Shown: positions 1 through 8,613 of the stretch, in pieces
Layout: every line of letters begins with the position of its first letter
How positions within the stretch are numbered: the first letter of the stretch is position 1
NCBI GenBank assembly: GCA_034436355.1
Contig: DAOTVQ010000047.1
Coordinates: forward strand, 124,001 to 188,000
Source: CP2-2F sp034436355
Lineage (GTDB): Bacteria > Chloroflexota > Anaerolineae > Aggregatilineales > UBA2796
Length of the DNA: 64,000 nucleotides
Direction of reading: 5' to 3'
Notes under the pieces: generated by a model
What the model was told of the DNA's origin: nothing
What the model saw: the letters and a program-made list of their open reading frames with translations, nothing else
The model's database searches: none
Program-made: the position numbers and the translations under genes

Positions 1-22
1 GGGTAGTGGATGTCTCGGTCAT
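1..22 (-). CDS. possible 5' end of a divergent gene (partial)
   Basis: An ATG on the minus strand at 22-20 opens a frame that runs off the window edge after about seven codons (MTETSTT). A purine-rich GAGAGAG lies about 7 bases upstream and a TATACT box sits at 65-60 on the minus strand. This would be a gene divergent from the membrane protein starting at 160. Too little is present to name it, and it may be chance. Confidence 0.3.
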
Positions 23-159
23 GGCACTCTCTCAGGGCGCGCAGATCGTTTATGCCAAGAGTATAGCACAGATTTTCTAGAGTGGCGCGCTCAGGTAACG
101 GCAAAAGTGCGGTATACTCGCGGCGATTGCACATACACCGCAGATAGTTGTGAGTAACC

Positions 160-2076
160 ATGCCACTTTTTGTGATCTTCGTCTTTGGTTCCATCATGTT
201 ATGCGCTGGCGCCATGTTAGCACCCGCGCTGCCCACGCATAGTCCGCGCATTGGCTTAGCGGCGTCGGTCACTCTTGCGTTCATCACAGCCGGCGGCATT
301 TTTTATGCAACACTCTTTGGCTGGAACATCCTTGTGATTGATTACATGTGGTTTGCCGCGTTGGTTGGCATCTTTTTCACCGGCACACTCTCGGCGGGCA
401 TGTTCCGTGCTGAGGAAGAAGGCGGCACGCGCCAATTTGAAGGCTGGGCAGGTCCGCGTGAGTTGGTCTTCTTTTTGATGGTTGGTGTCATTTTCATCGC
501 GCCGATCTTAGTGCTGCCCGTGCCGCTGGATACCGACGCGCAAGGCTTTGGCTATCTGGCGCTGACTCTGCGCCAAAGCGGCAGCTTCACCACGTTGGCG
601 CCCTTTCACCCAGAGGTCAATTGGCTCTATTCGCCGGGCTTTCCCGTCTTGGTTGCCTACCTCAGCGAGCGCCTGAACGCCGGCATACATACCATTCAAT
701 TCTCAATTGGCGCGGTGCTATGCCTGATCTTCATCTGGACAGCCTATGACTTTGGGAATGAACTTGATCCGCAGATGGAGAATGGCTCGCGGCGCTATGG
801 TGTAGCGATGGCATTCAGCGCCTTGATCGGGCTTGGGCTGTTCCTTGCCTACATGGATTCGCACTTCACGGCGCTGTTGGGCTTGGTTTTTTCGCTGGCA
901 TTCCTCACCTTTGCCTTGCGCTTTGCCAAAGAAGGGCGCCGTGCCGATTTCATCGGCGCGGCACTGTGTTTAGGCAGCGTGCCGCTGGCACAGCCAGATA
1001 TGACGATCATCTTGGGCTTGGGCTACGCGCCGTTTGTGCTGCTGGTGTGGCAGGAGAGCGGGCGCAATTGGCGGGCATTCTTGCCGCGTTGGCTGGGCTT
1101 GGTGGTCGGCATTCCGTTGGTAGCAGTGCTGGGCATTTCGCCATGGCTGGCGCAGATTGCGCCGCTGCTGGGCAGCGAGATTCGCTCGCCGTTCGAGATC
1201 AGCCTGAGCCATTTGTTGGTGATCGTCGTTTATCATGGTGGTGTGGTTGTTTTGCTCTCGCTGATCGGCATTGTGATAGGCGTGCGGCGGCGCACCGTGA
1301 TTGACCTGACCATGATTGCATGGCTGCTTTTGGTCATTGATTTTTCCAGCACGGGCATTTTGAAAGCGCTCTTGCCAACGCTGCTGGCACCGATCATCAA
1401 GTATGAGTATCCATTCAGCGTGGCGTGGCACGGTCCGATCATTCCTTATATGTATCTGGGCGGCATCGGGCTGATTTGGCTAAGCACATGGCGGCGTGAG
1501 CGCTTTGAACGTTGGCTGCGGCGGTTCAGCCTGCCGCTGATGAGCGGCATGATGATGGCAGCACTCTTGGCTGTAATTTTTGCGGAGCCGCTGCTTGCCC
1601 TGAGCAAACGCACGCCGATTGCCTTCTTTGGCGCCTTCTCCAGCCATGCCGATGTAGAAGCAATGCGCTGGCTGAGCCAAAATACGCGCCGCGACGTGCT
1701 GATCTTGAACCATCCCGGCTTGCACGAGGCAGATTGGGTGCCGATCATCGCGCAGCGCAACACGGTGTTCTTTCGTGGGCAGCCTTTTTTCACCAACACA
1801 GAGCGCGTTGAAGCAATGTGGGAAGATTTCCGCGCCTTCTGGCTGAATCCGCGTGATCCTGCCCACCGCGAGCTATTCAGGCGCTACGGCGTCGAATATG
1901 TGATCGTGCCGCAGCTTTTCAACACCCCAGAGTCCCTACAGCGCATGTTCCGTTGGCGTCCGCCGCTGCCCGAATACACCGTTTACGATGTGTTTGCCGT
2001 CAACGATCTGCCCTACCTAGAGCAAGTTTTCGATCAGGATGGTGCACGAGTCTACCGTGTGAGGTTGGATCAATGA
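160..2076 (+). CDS. GT-C-like polytopic membrane protein
   Basis: The 638-residue protein has about ten or more hydrophobic segments from the N-terminus to about residue 480, followed by a soluble C-terminal part of about 150 residues. An acidic D-T-D loop stands just after an early membrane segment, and the overall plan resembles membrane glycosyltransferases of the GT-C fold (GT39/GT83-like), which use lipid-linked sugars outside the membrane. The next gene is a cytoplasmic GT4 glycosyltransferase whose ATG overlaps this stop codon (ATGA), so both probably build the same surface glycan. A TATACT box lies at 113-118. The exact reaction is unknown, and a non-enzymatic membrane protein is also possible. 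Confidence 0.6.
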   Translation: MPLFVIFVFGSIMLCAGAMLAPALPTHSPRIGLAASVTLAFITAGGIFYATLFGWNILVIDYMWFAALVGIFFTGTLSAGMFRAEEEGGTRQFEGWAGPRELVFFLMVGVIFIAPILVLPVPLDTDAQGFGYLALTLRQSGSFTTLAPFHPEVNWLYSPGFPVLVAYLSERLNAGIHTIQFSIGAVLCLIFIWTAYDFGNELDPQMENGSRRYGVAMAFSALIGLGLFLAYMDSHFTALLGLVFSLAFLTFALRFAKEGRRADFIGAALCLGSVPLAQPDMTIILGLGYAPFVLLVWQESGRNWRAFLPRWLGLVVGIPLVAVLGISPWLAQIAPLLGSEIRSPFEISLSHLLVIVVYHGGVVVLLSLIGIVIGVRRRTVIDLTMIAWLLLVIDFSSTGILKALLPTLLAPIIKYEYPFSVAWHGPIIPYMYLGGIGLIWLSTWRRERFERWLRRFSLPLMSGMMMAALLAVIFAEPLLALSKRTPIAFFGAFSSHADVEAMRWLSQNTRRDVLILNHPGLHEADWVPIIAQRNTVFFRGQPFFTNTERVEAMWEDFRAFWLNPRDPAHRELFRRYGVEYVIVPQLFNTPESLQRMFRWRPPLPEYTVYDVFAVNDLPYLEQVFDQDGARVYRVRLDQ

Positions 2077-3278
2077 ATGTGCTGCACATCACGCCTTACT
2101 ATGCACCTGCATGGGCGTTGGGCGGCGTGGTGCGCGCTGTAAGCGAACTGGCGGCGGCGCAGGCAGCGCGTGGCGATCAAGTTCAAGTGCTGACGACGGA
2201 TATTGCCGACCTAAACGGCGGGCGGATCGCTGTGTTGGAAGAAATGCGCGATGGTGTGCATGTTCAGCGGGCGCGGAATGCCTTTCCGCTGCTGCGCGGG
2301 CGCTTTAACCTCTCCACACCGCAAGGCTTCGGTGCGCTGCTACAGGCTAGGCTGCCACAGGCAGACCTGATTCACTTGCATGAATTCCGCACGTTAGAGG
2401 CACTGCTCACGCTGCGCGCCAAGCCTGCTGTGCCGATTATCCTCTCGCCACACGGCACACTCAGTCAGGCGACAGGGCGCGGCACACTCAAACGGCTATG
2501 GGATCGGCTCTTTGGGCGCTACACAGCGCGGCATATCACGGGCGTTACGGCACTCACGCAGGCAGAACGGGCAGAGGTTGAGGCGGCGTGGTATGCTTTC
2601 GGGCTAGACCTGCCGCCTGTGCGCGTTATCCCGAACGGCGTTGGTGCTGATGTATGGGCAGGTTTGGCAAATCCGCAGCTTGGCGCGGATGTTGCCGCCT
2701 TGCGAAAGCGATTCGGGATTGGTGATGTGCCGATTGTGCTGTTTTTAGGGCGTTTGCACGAACGTAAGGGCATCCAATACTTGATCCCTGCCTTTGGGCA
2801 AGCCATTCAGGCAGGCGTTGCGGCGCACTTGCTCATTGTCGGTGCGGATGATGGCATGTTAGGCGCAATGCAGCGTTTAGTGGAACAGGATAACCTCTCG
2901 GCGCAGGTTACCTTTGCGGGCTTGTTGGAAGGGCGTGAGCGCAGTGCAGCCTTGGCGGCGGCAGAGATTTTCGCCCTGCCGGCGGTCGGTGAGGGACTCT
3001 CGCTGGCTGCACTGGAAGCAGCGGCAAGCGGCTGTGCGCTGATCTTGACGGAGGGCTGCAATTTGCCCGAAGCAGCGACGCACAGCGCAGGCATGGTTGT
3101 GGCACGCCATAGAGATGCAATTGCGGCGGCACTGCGGCATTTGTTAGAATCGCCAACGGTGCGCCGCCAAATGGGTGCGGCAGCGCAGACATGGGCAAAA
3201 GATGCTTTTCAGTGGCAGGCAATCGCTGAACATATGGCGCAATTCTACGCGGAATGCGCTATACTCAAACGCCAATAG
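2073..3278 (+). CDS. glycosyltransferase family 4 (GT-B fold)
   Basis: The 401-residue protein starts HITPYYAPAWALGGV, the N-terminal donor of a GT4 enzyme with its glycine-rich acceptor loop. The C-terminal half carries the GRLHERKGI segment and a nucleotide-sugar site of the form GEGLSLAALEAAASG, where the usual E-x7-E pattern places sugar-donor contacts. It likely transfers a sugar from a nucleotide donor to a surface polysaccharide or lipid on the cytoplasmic side. The ATG at 2073 overlaps the stop of the preceding gene, so they are translationally coupled. The frame is open farther upstream, but that extension lies inside the preceding gene. Confidence 0.85.
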   Translation: MNVLHITPYYAPAWALGGVVRAVSELAAAQAARGDQVQVLTTDIADLNGGRIAVLEEMRDGVHVQRARNAFPLLRGRFNLSTPQGFGALLQARLPQADLIHLHEFRTLEALLTLRAKPAVPIILSPHGTLSQATGRGTLKRLWDRLFGRYTARHITGVTALTQAERAEVEAAWYAFGLDLPPVRVIPNGVGADVWAGLANPQLGADVAALRKRFGIGDVPIVLFLGRLHERKGIQYLIPAFGQAIQAGVAAHLLIVGADDGMLGAMQRLVEQDNLSAQVTFAGLLEGRERSAALAAAEIFALPAVGEGLSLAALEAAASGCALILTEGCNLPEAATHSAGMVVARHRDAIAAALRHLLESPTVRRQMGAAAQTWAKDAFQWQAIAEHMAQFYAECAILKRQ

Positions 3279-3300
3279 AAACCTTACGGAGTAAATTATT

Positions 3301-4383
3301 GTGGATGCCTCTCTTTCGACTGCATCATCGAATGCTTCCGCGCCAATACTACGCAGCCGCTTAGCACGTTTCTTCAGAAGCTATCTCGTCCGTTCGCTGC
3401 TGCAAGCGCTTTTCACGGTTTGGCTAGTGCTAACCGTCACCTTTGTGTTGATCCGCCTGATGCCGGGCAATCCGGTAGAGGTTTTTGTGGATCGGCTGGT
3501 CTCGGATCAGGGCATTACCCGTGAAGAGGCTTTAGCACAAGCAGCCGCGATGTTCTCAGTAGATTTCAATGCGCCCATCCACGAGCAGTATGTACAGTAT
3601 TTGGGCAATCTGGTGCGCGGCGATCTGGGTGTTTCAATCAGCTCCACCAACACGCCCGTGCTTGAGATCATTGCCCGCTTTTTGCCATGGACGCTCTTTA
3701 GCGTTGGCTTGGGCTTACTGATCAGCTTCATTTTGGGCTTGCTGATCGGTATGCTGATGGCATATTGGCGCAATAGCATCTTTGACGTTGTCGTTTCAAC
3801 GCTTGCCTCTTTTCTGAGCAGCATTCCAAACTACCTGCTGCCGATCATCCTGATTTACCTGATCGGTGTGCAGTGGAAACTGCTGCCGGTGGCACGTATG
3901 CGCGGCACCTATGATCCTAAGCTGACGCCGGGCTTCTCGCTGGAATTTATTGCCAGTGTGCTGCTGTATGCGATGCTGCCCGTCCTCACCTATGTGCTAA
4001 GCCAAGTTGGGCATTGGGCGCTGAGCATGAAGAACAGCACGCTGAGCGTGCTGGGCGAAGAATATGTGAACGCGGCACATGCACGCGGGCTGCCACAGCG
4101 CCGCATTTTGGTGGCATACGTTGGACGGAACGCCTCGCTGCCGCTTTTTACGCAGTTGGCGCTCAGCGTTGGTGCAGTGGTGGGCGGCGCGATCATCATT
4201 GAGTTGTTCTTCCTCTATCAGGGCATTGGCGTGCGGCTGTTTGAGGCAATCGGCGCACGCGATTACCCGCTGATGCAGGGCATCTTTTTGATGATCACAC
4301 TCTCAACCGTGCTGGCAAACTTGCTGGCAGACCTGCTCTACTCACAGCTCGATCCGCGTGTGCGGCTTGGCACGAGTAAATAA
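3301..4383 (+). CDS. ABC transporter permease, DppB/OppB type
   Basis: The 360-residue integral membrane protein has a long N-terminal segment, a first membrane helix near residues 35-55 ending in RLMPGNPVE, and a large periplasmic loop, all typical of DppB-like permeases. The cytoplasmic EAA loop appears as EYVNAAHARGLPQRRI, and the C-terminus has the family run ARDYPLMQG and LDPRVRLG. It forms half of the membrane channel for importing peptides or related solutes. The start is GTG with GGAG 9 bases upstream. It is the first of four importer genes, with no substrate-binding protein among them. Confidence 0.9.
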   Translation: MDASLSTASSNASAPILRSRLARFFRSYLVRSLLQALFTVWLVLTVTFVLIRLMPGNPVEVFVDRLVSDQGITREEALAQAAAMFSVDFNAPIHEQYVQYLGNLVRGDLGVSISSTNTPVLEIIARFLPWTLFSVGLGLLISFILGLLIGMLMAYWRNSIFDVVVSTLASFLSSIPNYLLPIILIYLIGVQWKLLPVARMRGTYDPKLTPGFSLEFIASVLLYAMLPVLTYVLSQVGHWALSMKNSTLSVLGEEYVNAAHARGLPQRRILVAYVGRNASLPLFTQLALSVGAVVGGAIIIELFFLYQGIGVRLFEAIGARDYPLMQGIFLMITLSTVLANLLADLLYSQLDPRVRLGTSK

Positions 4384-4396
4384 GCGAGGTGCGATC

Positions 4397-5293
4397 ATGA
4401 CCACAGCTACGCCTAGCCTTCCCCAAGCACGTCGCTTTGCCCTGCCGCGTCTGGGCGGCATTTGGAGCGCCATTCGGCGGCATCCAAGCGGTGCTATTGG
4501 TCTGTTCGGCGTCACTTTCTTCTTGTTGATGGCGTTCGTCGGACCGATCATCATCCCTGAGCCAAAGGTCAATGTGAGTGCGCGCAGCCAACCGCCTTCG
4601 GCTGAGTACTTCCTCGGCACGGATAATCAGGGCAAGGATATTGCCGCGCAGATTGTGCATGGCGCACGCCCTGTGATCACAGTGGCGCTGCTTACAGGCA
4701 TCCTAACGACCATTGTTGCAATCACGCTTGGCGCGTTGGCTGCCTTCTTAGGTGGGCTTTTTGATCGCGTGGTGAACAGCGCAGCAAACTTTGTGCTGAC
4801 CATTCCCTACCTTGTGGCGATGACTGTGCTTGCCAGCTTCATACGCTTGAACAGCCCGATCACGCAAGCGCTGATCCTCACGTTGTGGTCGTGGCCCGTG
4901 CTAATGCGTACTGTGCGCGCTCAGGTGCTGAGCCTGCGCGAGCGCGAATATGTGGAGGCGGCGGTTGCGCTGAATCTTGGCACACCGCACATCATCTTCC
5001 GCGAGATTTTGCCGAACATGGCAAGCTACATCGCCATCAGCATGATCTTGGCGATGACCAGCGCCATCTACGCGCAAATTGCCCTGATCACACTGGGCTT
5101 GGTGCCACTCTCTGACCTGAACTGGGGCAAGATGATCTTCAGTGCGCGCACCACCGGCGCCATCTACATTGCCGATACCGTCTGGTTCATCCTTGCGCCT
5201 GTCTTGGCAATCGCGCTCTTTCAGTGGTCGCTGGTCACCTTAGCACGTTCAATTGAAGATGTGTTTAACCCACGTTTGCGCTCAGGAGCATAA
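4397..5293 (+). CDS. ABC transporter permease, DppC/OppC type
   Basis: This 298-residue protein is the partner permease. It has an N-terminal helix after a short basic tail, the DppC hallmark YFLGTDNQGKDI before the core helices, and an EAA loop EREYVEAAVALNLG. The start at ATG 4397 has GAGGT about 7 bases upstream; an upstream in-frame codon lies inside the previous gene and lacks a site. Thirteen bases separate it from the preceding gene, so the two are cotranscribed. With the DppB-like protein it builds a heterodimeric channel energised by the two ATPases that follow. Confidence 0.9.
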   Translation: MTTATPSLPQARRFALPRLGGIWSAIRRHPSGAIGLFGVTFFLLMAFVGPIIIPEPKVNVSARSQPPSAEYFLGTDNQGKDIAAQIVHGARPVITVALLTGILTTIVAITLGALAAFLGGLFDRVVNSAANFVLTIPYLVAMTVLASFIRLNSPITQALILTLWSWPVLMRTVRAQVLSLREREYVEAAVALNLGTPHIIFREILPNMASYIAISMILAMTSAIYAQIALITLGLVPLSDLNWGKMIFSARTTGAIYIADTVWFILAPVLAIALFQWSLVTLARSIEDVFNPRLRSGA

Positions 5294-5299
5294 TAGCGC

Positions 5300-6337
5300 A
5301 TGACTCATCAACCTGTGCTGAGCATTCAAAATCTTTATGTGGAATACACAGCGCGACGTGGCAAGGTGAAGGCTGTGCGCGATGTGAGCTTTGATGTCTT
5401 CCCCGGCGAGACTGTCGCCGTGATTGGCGAGAGTGGCTGCGGTAAAACGACGCTTGCCCTTGCCCTTGTGCGCTTGTTGGCGCGTTCCGCCAAGATCACA
5501 GGCGGCAAAGTGCTGTTTCAAGGCGGCAAATATAGCGCACCGATTGACGTGCTGCGCCTGAATGGGCGGCAGTTGCGCGCCTTTCGTTGGCGCAACTGCG
5601 CGATGGTCTTTCAAAGCGCGCTGAACGCACTGAACCCTGTTTTGAAGATCAGCGCCCAAGTGCAGGATACCGCCCGCGCACACGGTGAACATGACGCCAA
5701 ACGCATTGAAGAACGTGCGCTGTGGCTGTTTCAGCAGGTGCGCCTTGATCCGCGCCGCGTCTATGATGCCTATCCGCACGAGCTGAGCGGCGGTATGCGC
5801 CAGCGTGTGCTGTTGGCGCTTGGCTTGCTGCTCGATCCACAAGTGGTCATCCTGGATGAACCGACTACTGCCTTAGACGTGCTGACGCAGCGCACTATTA
5901 TTGAAGTCTTGAAGCGCCTGCGTGAGGAGATGGGCTTTGCGCTCATCTTCATCTCGCACGATCTTTCGATGGCGGCGGAATTGGCACACCGCATCGTGAC
6001 CATGTATGCTGGCAACATTGTAGAGATTGGACAGGTGAACGAGGTCTTTTACCAGCCTAAGCATCCCTATACGCTTGGCTTGATGCGCGCCGTGCCGAAT
6101 CTAAGTGGTCAGCGCACCGACCTGATCTCGATCCACGGCTCGCCGCCCGACCTGATCGATCCGCCGCGTGGCTGCGCCTTTGCGCCGCGCTGTGCCTATG
6201 TTCAGCCGATTTGCCACGATCAGGCGCCGCCGCTTGAGATGCGAGCCACCGACCATGCCAGTGCCTGTCATTTTTGGGATCAATTGCCCATCCTACGTGA
6301 AATGCCCGCCTTACAACCGAAAGCGATTGACTCATGA
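5300..6337 (+). CDS. ABC transporter ATPase, DppD/OppD type
   Basis: The 345-residue ATPase shows Walker A GESGCGKTT at residues 43-51, the signature LSGGMRQRV, Walker B VVILDEPTTALD, and a switch histidine in FISHDLS. The C-terminal oligopeptide-transporter extension carries the spaced cysteines GCAFAPRCAY..C seen in Opp/Dpp ATPases, some of which bind an iron-sulfur cluster. AGGAG lies 11 bases before ATG. It pairs with the next ATPase, whose start overlaps this stop. Confidence 0.92.
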   Translation: MTHQPVLSIQNLYVEYTARRGKVKAVRDVSFDVFPGETVAVIGESGCGKTTLALALVRLLARSAKITGGKVLFQGGKYSAPIDVLRLNGRQLRAFRWRNCAMVFQSALNALNPVLKISAQVQDTARAHGEHDAKRIEERALWLFQQVRLDPRRVYDAYPHELSGGMRQRVLLALGLLLDPQVVILDEPTTALDVLTQRTIIEVLKRLREEMGFALIFISHDLSMAAELAHRIVTMYAGNIVEIGQVNEVFYQPKHPYTLGLMRAVPNLSGQRTDLISIHGSPPDLIDPPRGCAFAPRCAYVQPICHDQAPPLEMRATDHASACHFWDQLPILREMPALQPKAIDS

Positions 6338-7362
6338 CCGACTCGACACCCATCCTTGCCTTAGAAGGCGTGCATAAGTCTTTCAAAGCGGGCAGAAATA
6401 CAATTCGCGTGCTGCAAGATGTCTCGCTCAGCGTGGCGCAGGGCGAGATCGTGTGTTTGGTAGGCGAGAGCGGCTGTGGTAAAACGACCACCGGCAAGAT
6501 CATCGCCGGTTTATCATCACCCACAGCAGGCAAGGTTCTTTTTGAAGGGCAAGATGTGCGCCGCTTAAATGGTGAGGCGTTCAACGCCTATCGGCGCGCT
6601 GTACAGATCGTGCATCAAGACCCTTACGCCTCGCTCAACCCAACCCAAACGCTCTACCGCATGTTGAGTTTTCCGCTCTTTCGGCATCGCATGGTGCGAA
6701 CGCAGGCAGAGGCGCGGGCGCGTGTGCTGGAGCTGCTCCAGTTAGTGGATTTGACACCACCCGAAGATTTCATTGATAAATTTCCGCACCAGCTTAGCGG
6801 TGGTCAGCGCCAGCGCGTTTCGATTGCGCGTGCGCTGACGGTCAATCCGCGCCTGATCGTGGCGGATGAGCCTGTCTCTATGGTGGATGTTTCAATCCGT
6901 GTTAGCTTGCTCAACACCCTTTCGGAGTTACAGCGGCGGCTCGACTTGACCTTTGTTTTCATCACGCACGACTTGGCTGTGGCGCGCTATTTCGCTTGGG
7001 AAGGGCGCATCGCCGTGATGTATCTAGGGCGCATTGTCGAGCTAGGCAGCGCGCCGGAAGTGACTGCTAATCCGCAGCATCCCTACACACGCGCCCTGAT
7101 CACCTCTCTGCCTGAACCTGATCCGCAACTGACCCGCAACAAAGCGCGTATAGGCTTACGCAGTGAAGATATTCCCAGCCTGCTGCGGATTCCGAGTGGC
7201 TGTGCTTTTCATCCGCGCTGCCCGTGGCATGTGCCAAATGTGTGCGATGTGGCACTGCCGCAACTGGCAGCCACTGAATCCAGCAGCCTTGCAGCGTGCC
7301 ACGTAACAGCACAAACAGCGCAGCACGCAGCGGCACTCAGTGCGCAGGGGCAGGAAGCCTAG
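6334..7362 (+). CDS. ABC transporter ATPase, DppF/OppF type
   Basis: The 342-residue protein carries Walker A GESGCGKTT at 44-52, signature LSGGQRQRV, Walker B LIVADEPVSMVD and the OppF-type C-terminal extension with CAFHPRCPWHVPNVC. Its ATG overlaps the stop of the DppD-like gene by four bases. Walker B reads DEPVSMVD rather than the DEPTSALD common in DppF, a variation known within the family. It completes a four-gene importer whose binding protein must be encoded elsewhere. Confidence 0.92.
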   Translation: MTDSTPILALEGVHKSFKAGRNTIRVLQDVSLSVAQGEIVCLVGESGCGKTTTGKIIAGLSSPTAGKVLFEGQDVRRLNGEAFNAYRRAVQIVHQDPYASLNPTQTLYRMLSFPLFRHRMVRTQAEARARVLELLQLVDLTPPEDFIDKFPHQLSGGQRQRVSIARALTVNPRLIVADEPVSMVDVSIRVSLLNTLSELQRRLDLTFVFITHDLAVARYFAWEGRIAVMYLGRIVELGSAPEVTANPQHPYTRALITSLPEPDPQLTRNKARIGLRSEDIPSLLRIPSGCAFHPRCPWHVPNVCDVALPQLAATESSSLAACHVTAQTAQHAAALSAQGQEA

Positions 7363-7380
7363 CCACAGGACTAATTTTGC

Positions 7381-8598
7381 ATGGACTTTAACCCACTTTC
7401 GCCTGAGTTCAAGGCAAATCCTTACGCCTTCTACCAAATGCTGCAAACCCATATGCCCGTCTTCCACATGGAAGCCTGGAATATGTGGTTTTGTTTCCGC
7501 TATGCCGATTGCAATGCCGCCTTGCGCGATCCGCGCCTTGGACATGAGTTCCGTAACGCGCTCACCGATGAAGAACGTGCCGCTTGGCAGCCGATGCAGC
7601 CCACTGCGCGCCAAAACCCGTTATGGCAAATGCAGCGCAACTGGATGCTGGTGCGCGATGTGCCAGATCATACCCGCTTACGCACCCTTGTGCATAAGGC
7701 GTTCACGCCGCGCACGGTGGAGCGTTTGCGCGAGCGCATTGAGTCAATCACAGCAGACTTGCTCAACCGCGCTAAAGAGCAAGGCACGTTCGACGTGGTG
7801 GCTGACCTCGCCTATCCGCTGCCAGTGACCGTCATCGCTGAGCTGCTCGGCGTGCCAGCGGCTGATCATCCGCAGTTTAGCGTGTGGTCGCGGGCTATTG
7901 TTGGGTCGCTTGATCTAACTGAGCAAGAGTCTGTTTACAACGAGGCAGCCGATGCCACTGTTGCGCTGGACGCCTACATGCGCGCCCTGATTGCCGAGCG
8001 CCGCAAAGCACCGCGTGAGGATTTGATCAGCGCGTTGGTGGCGGCTGAAGAACAAGGCGACCGCCTGACAGAAGCAGAGTTGGTTAGCACGCTCATCTTG
8101 CTTCTGGCAGCCGGGCATGAGACGACCGTGAACCTGATCGGTAGCGGCGTGCTGGCGCTCTTGCGGCACCCTGAGCAGTTCGCCAAGCTGAAGGCTGACC
8201 CAAGCCTGACGCGCAACGCCGTCGAGGAGATGCTGCGCTACGATAGCCCTGTGCAGCTTACCTCGCGCCTTGTGCAGGCGGATGATGTGGTGATTGGTGG
8301 GCAGCACATTCCGCGCAAGACACAGGTTGCCCTTGTGTTGGGCGCTGCCAACCGTGACCCTGAAAAGTTCACCAACCCTGATGTTTTCGACATCACACGC
8401 CCTGATGCCAACCAACACATCGGCTTTGGCGGCGGCATTCATTTTTGCTTAGGTGCGCCGTTGGCACGCTTGGAGGGTGAGATCGCCGTGCGCTTGCTGG
8501 TGCAGCACATGCCCGATCTGCGCCTGAGCGATGCACCGCCGCGCTATCGCCCAACCTACGTATTGCGTGGACTGGAGTCCCTGCCTACCCACTTTTAG
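7381..8598 (+). CDS. cytochrome P450
   Basis: This 405-residue soluble bacterial-type P450 has the I-helix oxygen-activation motif AGHETT at 244-249, the K-helix E283-x-x-R286, and the heme-binding FGGGIHFCLG loop with the thiolate ligand at Cys356. It would monooxygenate a small molecule using electrons from a ferredoxin and reductase not encoded nearby. Only 18 bases separate it from the ABC ATPase gene and AGGA precedes the ATG, so it probably belongs to the importer transcript. The substrate may therefore be imported, but that is inference. It resembles the CYP107-like group by eye. Confidence 0.95.
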   Translation: MDFNPLSPEFKANPYAFYQMLQTHMPVFHMEAWNMWFCFRYADCNAALRDPRLGHEFRNALTDEERAAWQPMQPTARQNPLWQMQRNWMLVRDVPDHTRLRTLVHKAFTPRTVERLRERIESITADLLNRAKEQGTFDVVADLAYPLPVTVIAELLGVPAADHPQFSVWSRAIVGSLDLTEQESVYNEAADATVALDAYMRALIAERRKAPREDLISALVAAEEQGDRLTEAELVSTLILLLAAGHETTVNLIGSGVLALLRHPEQFAKLKADPSLTRNAVEEMLRYDSPVQLTSRLVQADDVVIGGQHIPRKTQVALVLGAANRDPEKFTNPDVFDITRPDANQHIGFGGGIHFCLGAPLARLEGEIAVRLLVQHMPDLRLSDAPPRYRPTYVLRGLESLPTHF

Positions 8599-8600
8599 GG

Positions 8601-8606
8601 TACACT
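8601..8606 (+). promoter_or_regulatory. TACACT -10 box, possible leaderless start
   Basis: TACACT ends seven bases before the ATG at 8614, the spacing expected if transcription starts at or next to the initiation codon. The only purine-rich run, AGAGGG, lies two bases from the ATG, too close for a normal ribosome-binding site. No good -35 is visible. Confidence 0.35.
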
Positions 8607-8613
8607 AGAGGGC

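Noticed and set aside
5282..5842. A 186-codon open frame antisense to the DppD-like ATPase gene
   Set aside because: Low-complexity composition and complete overlap with a well-supported gene.
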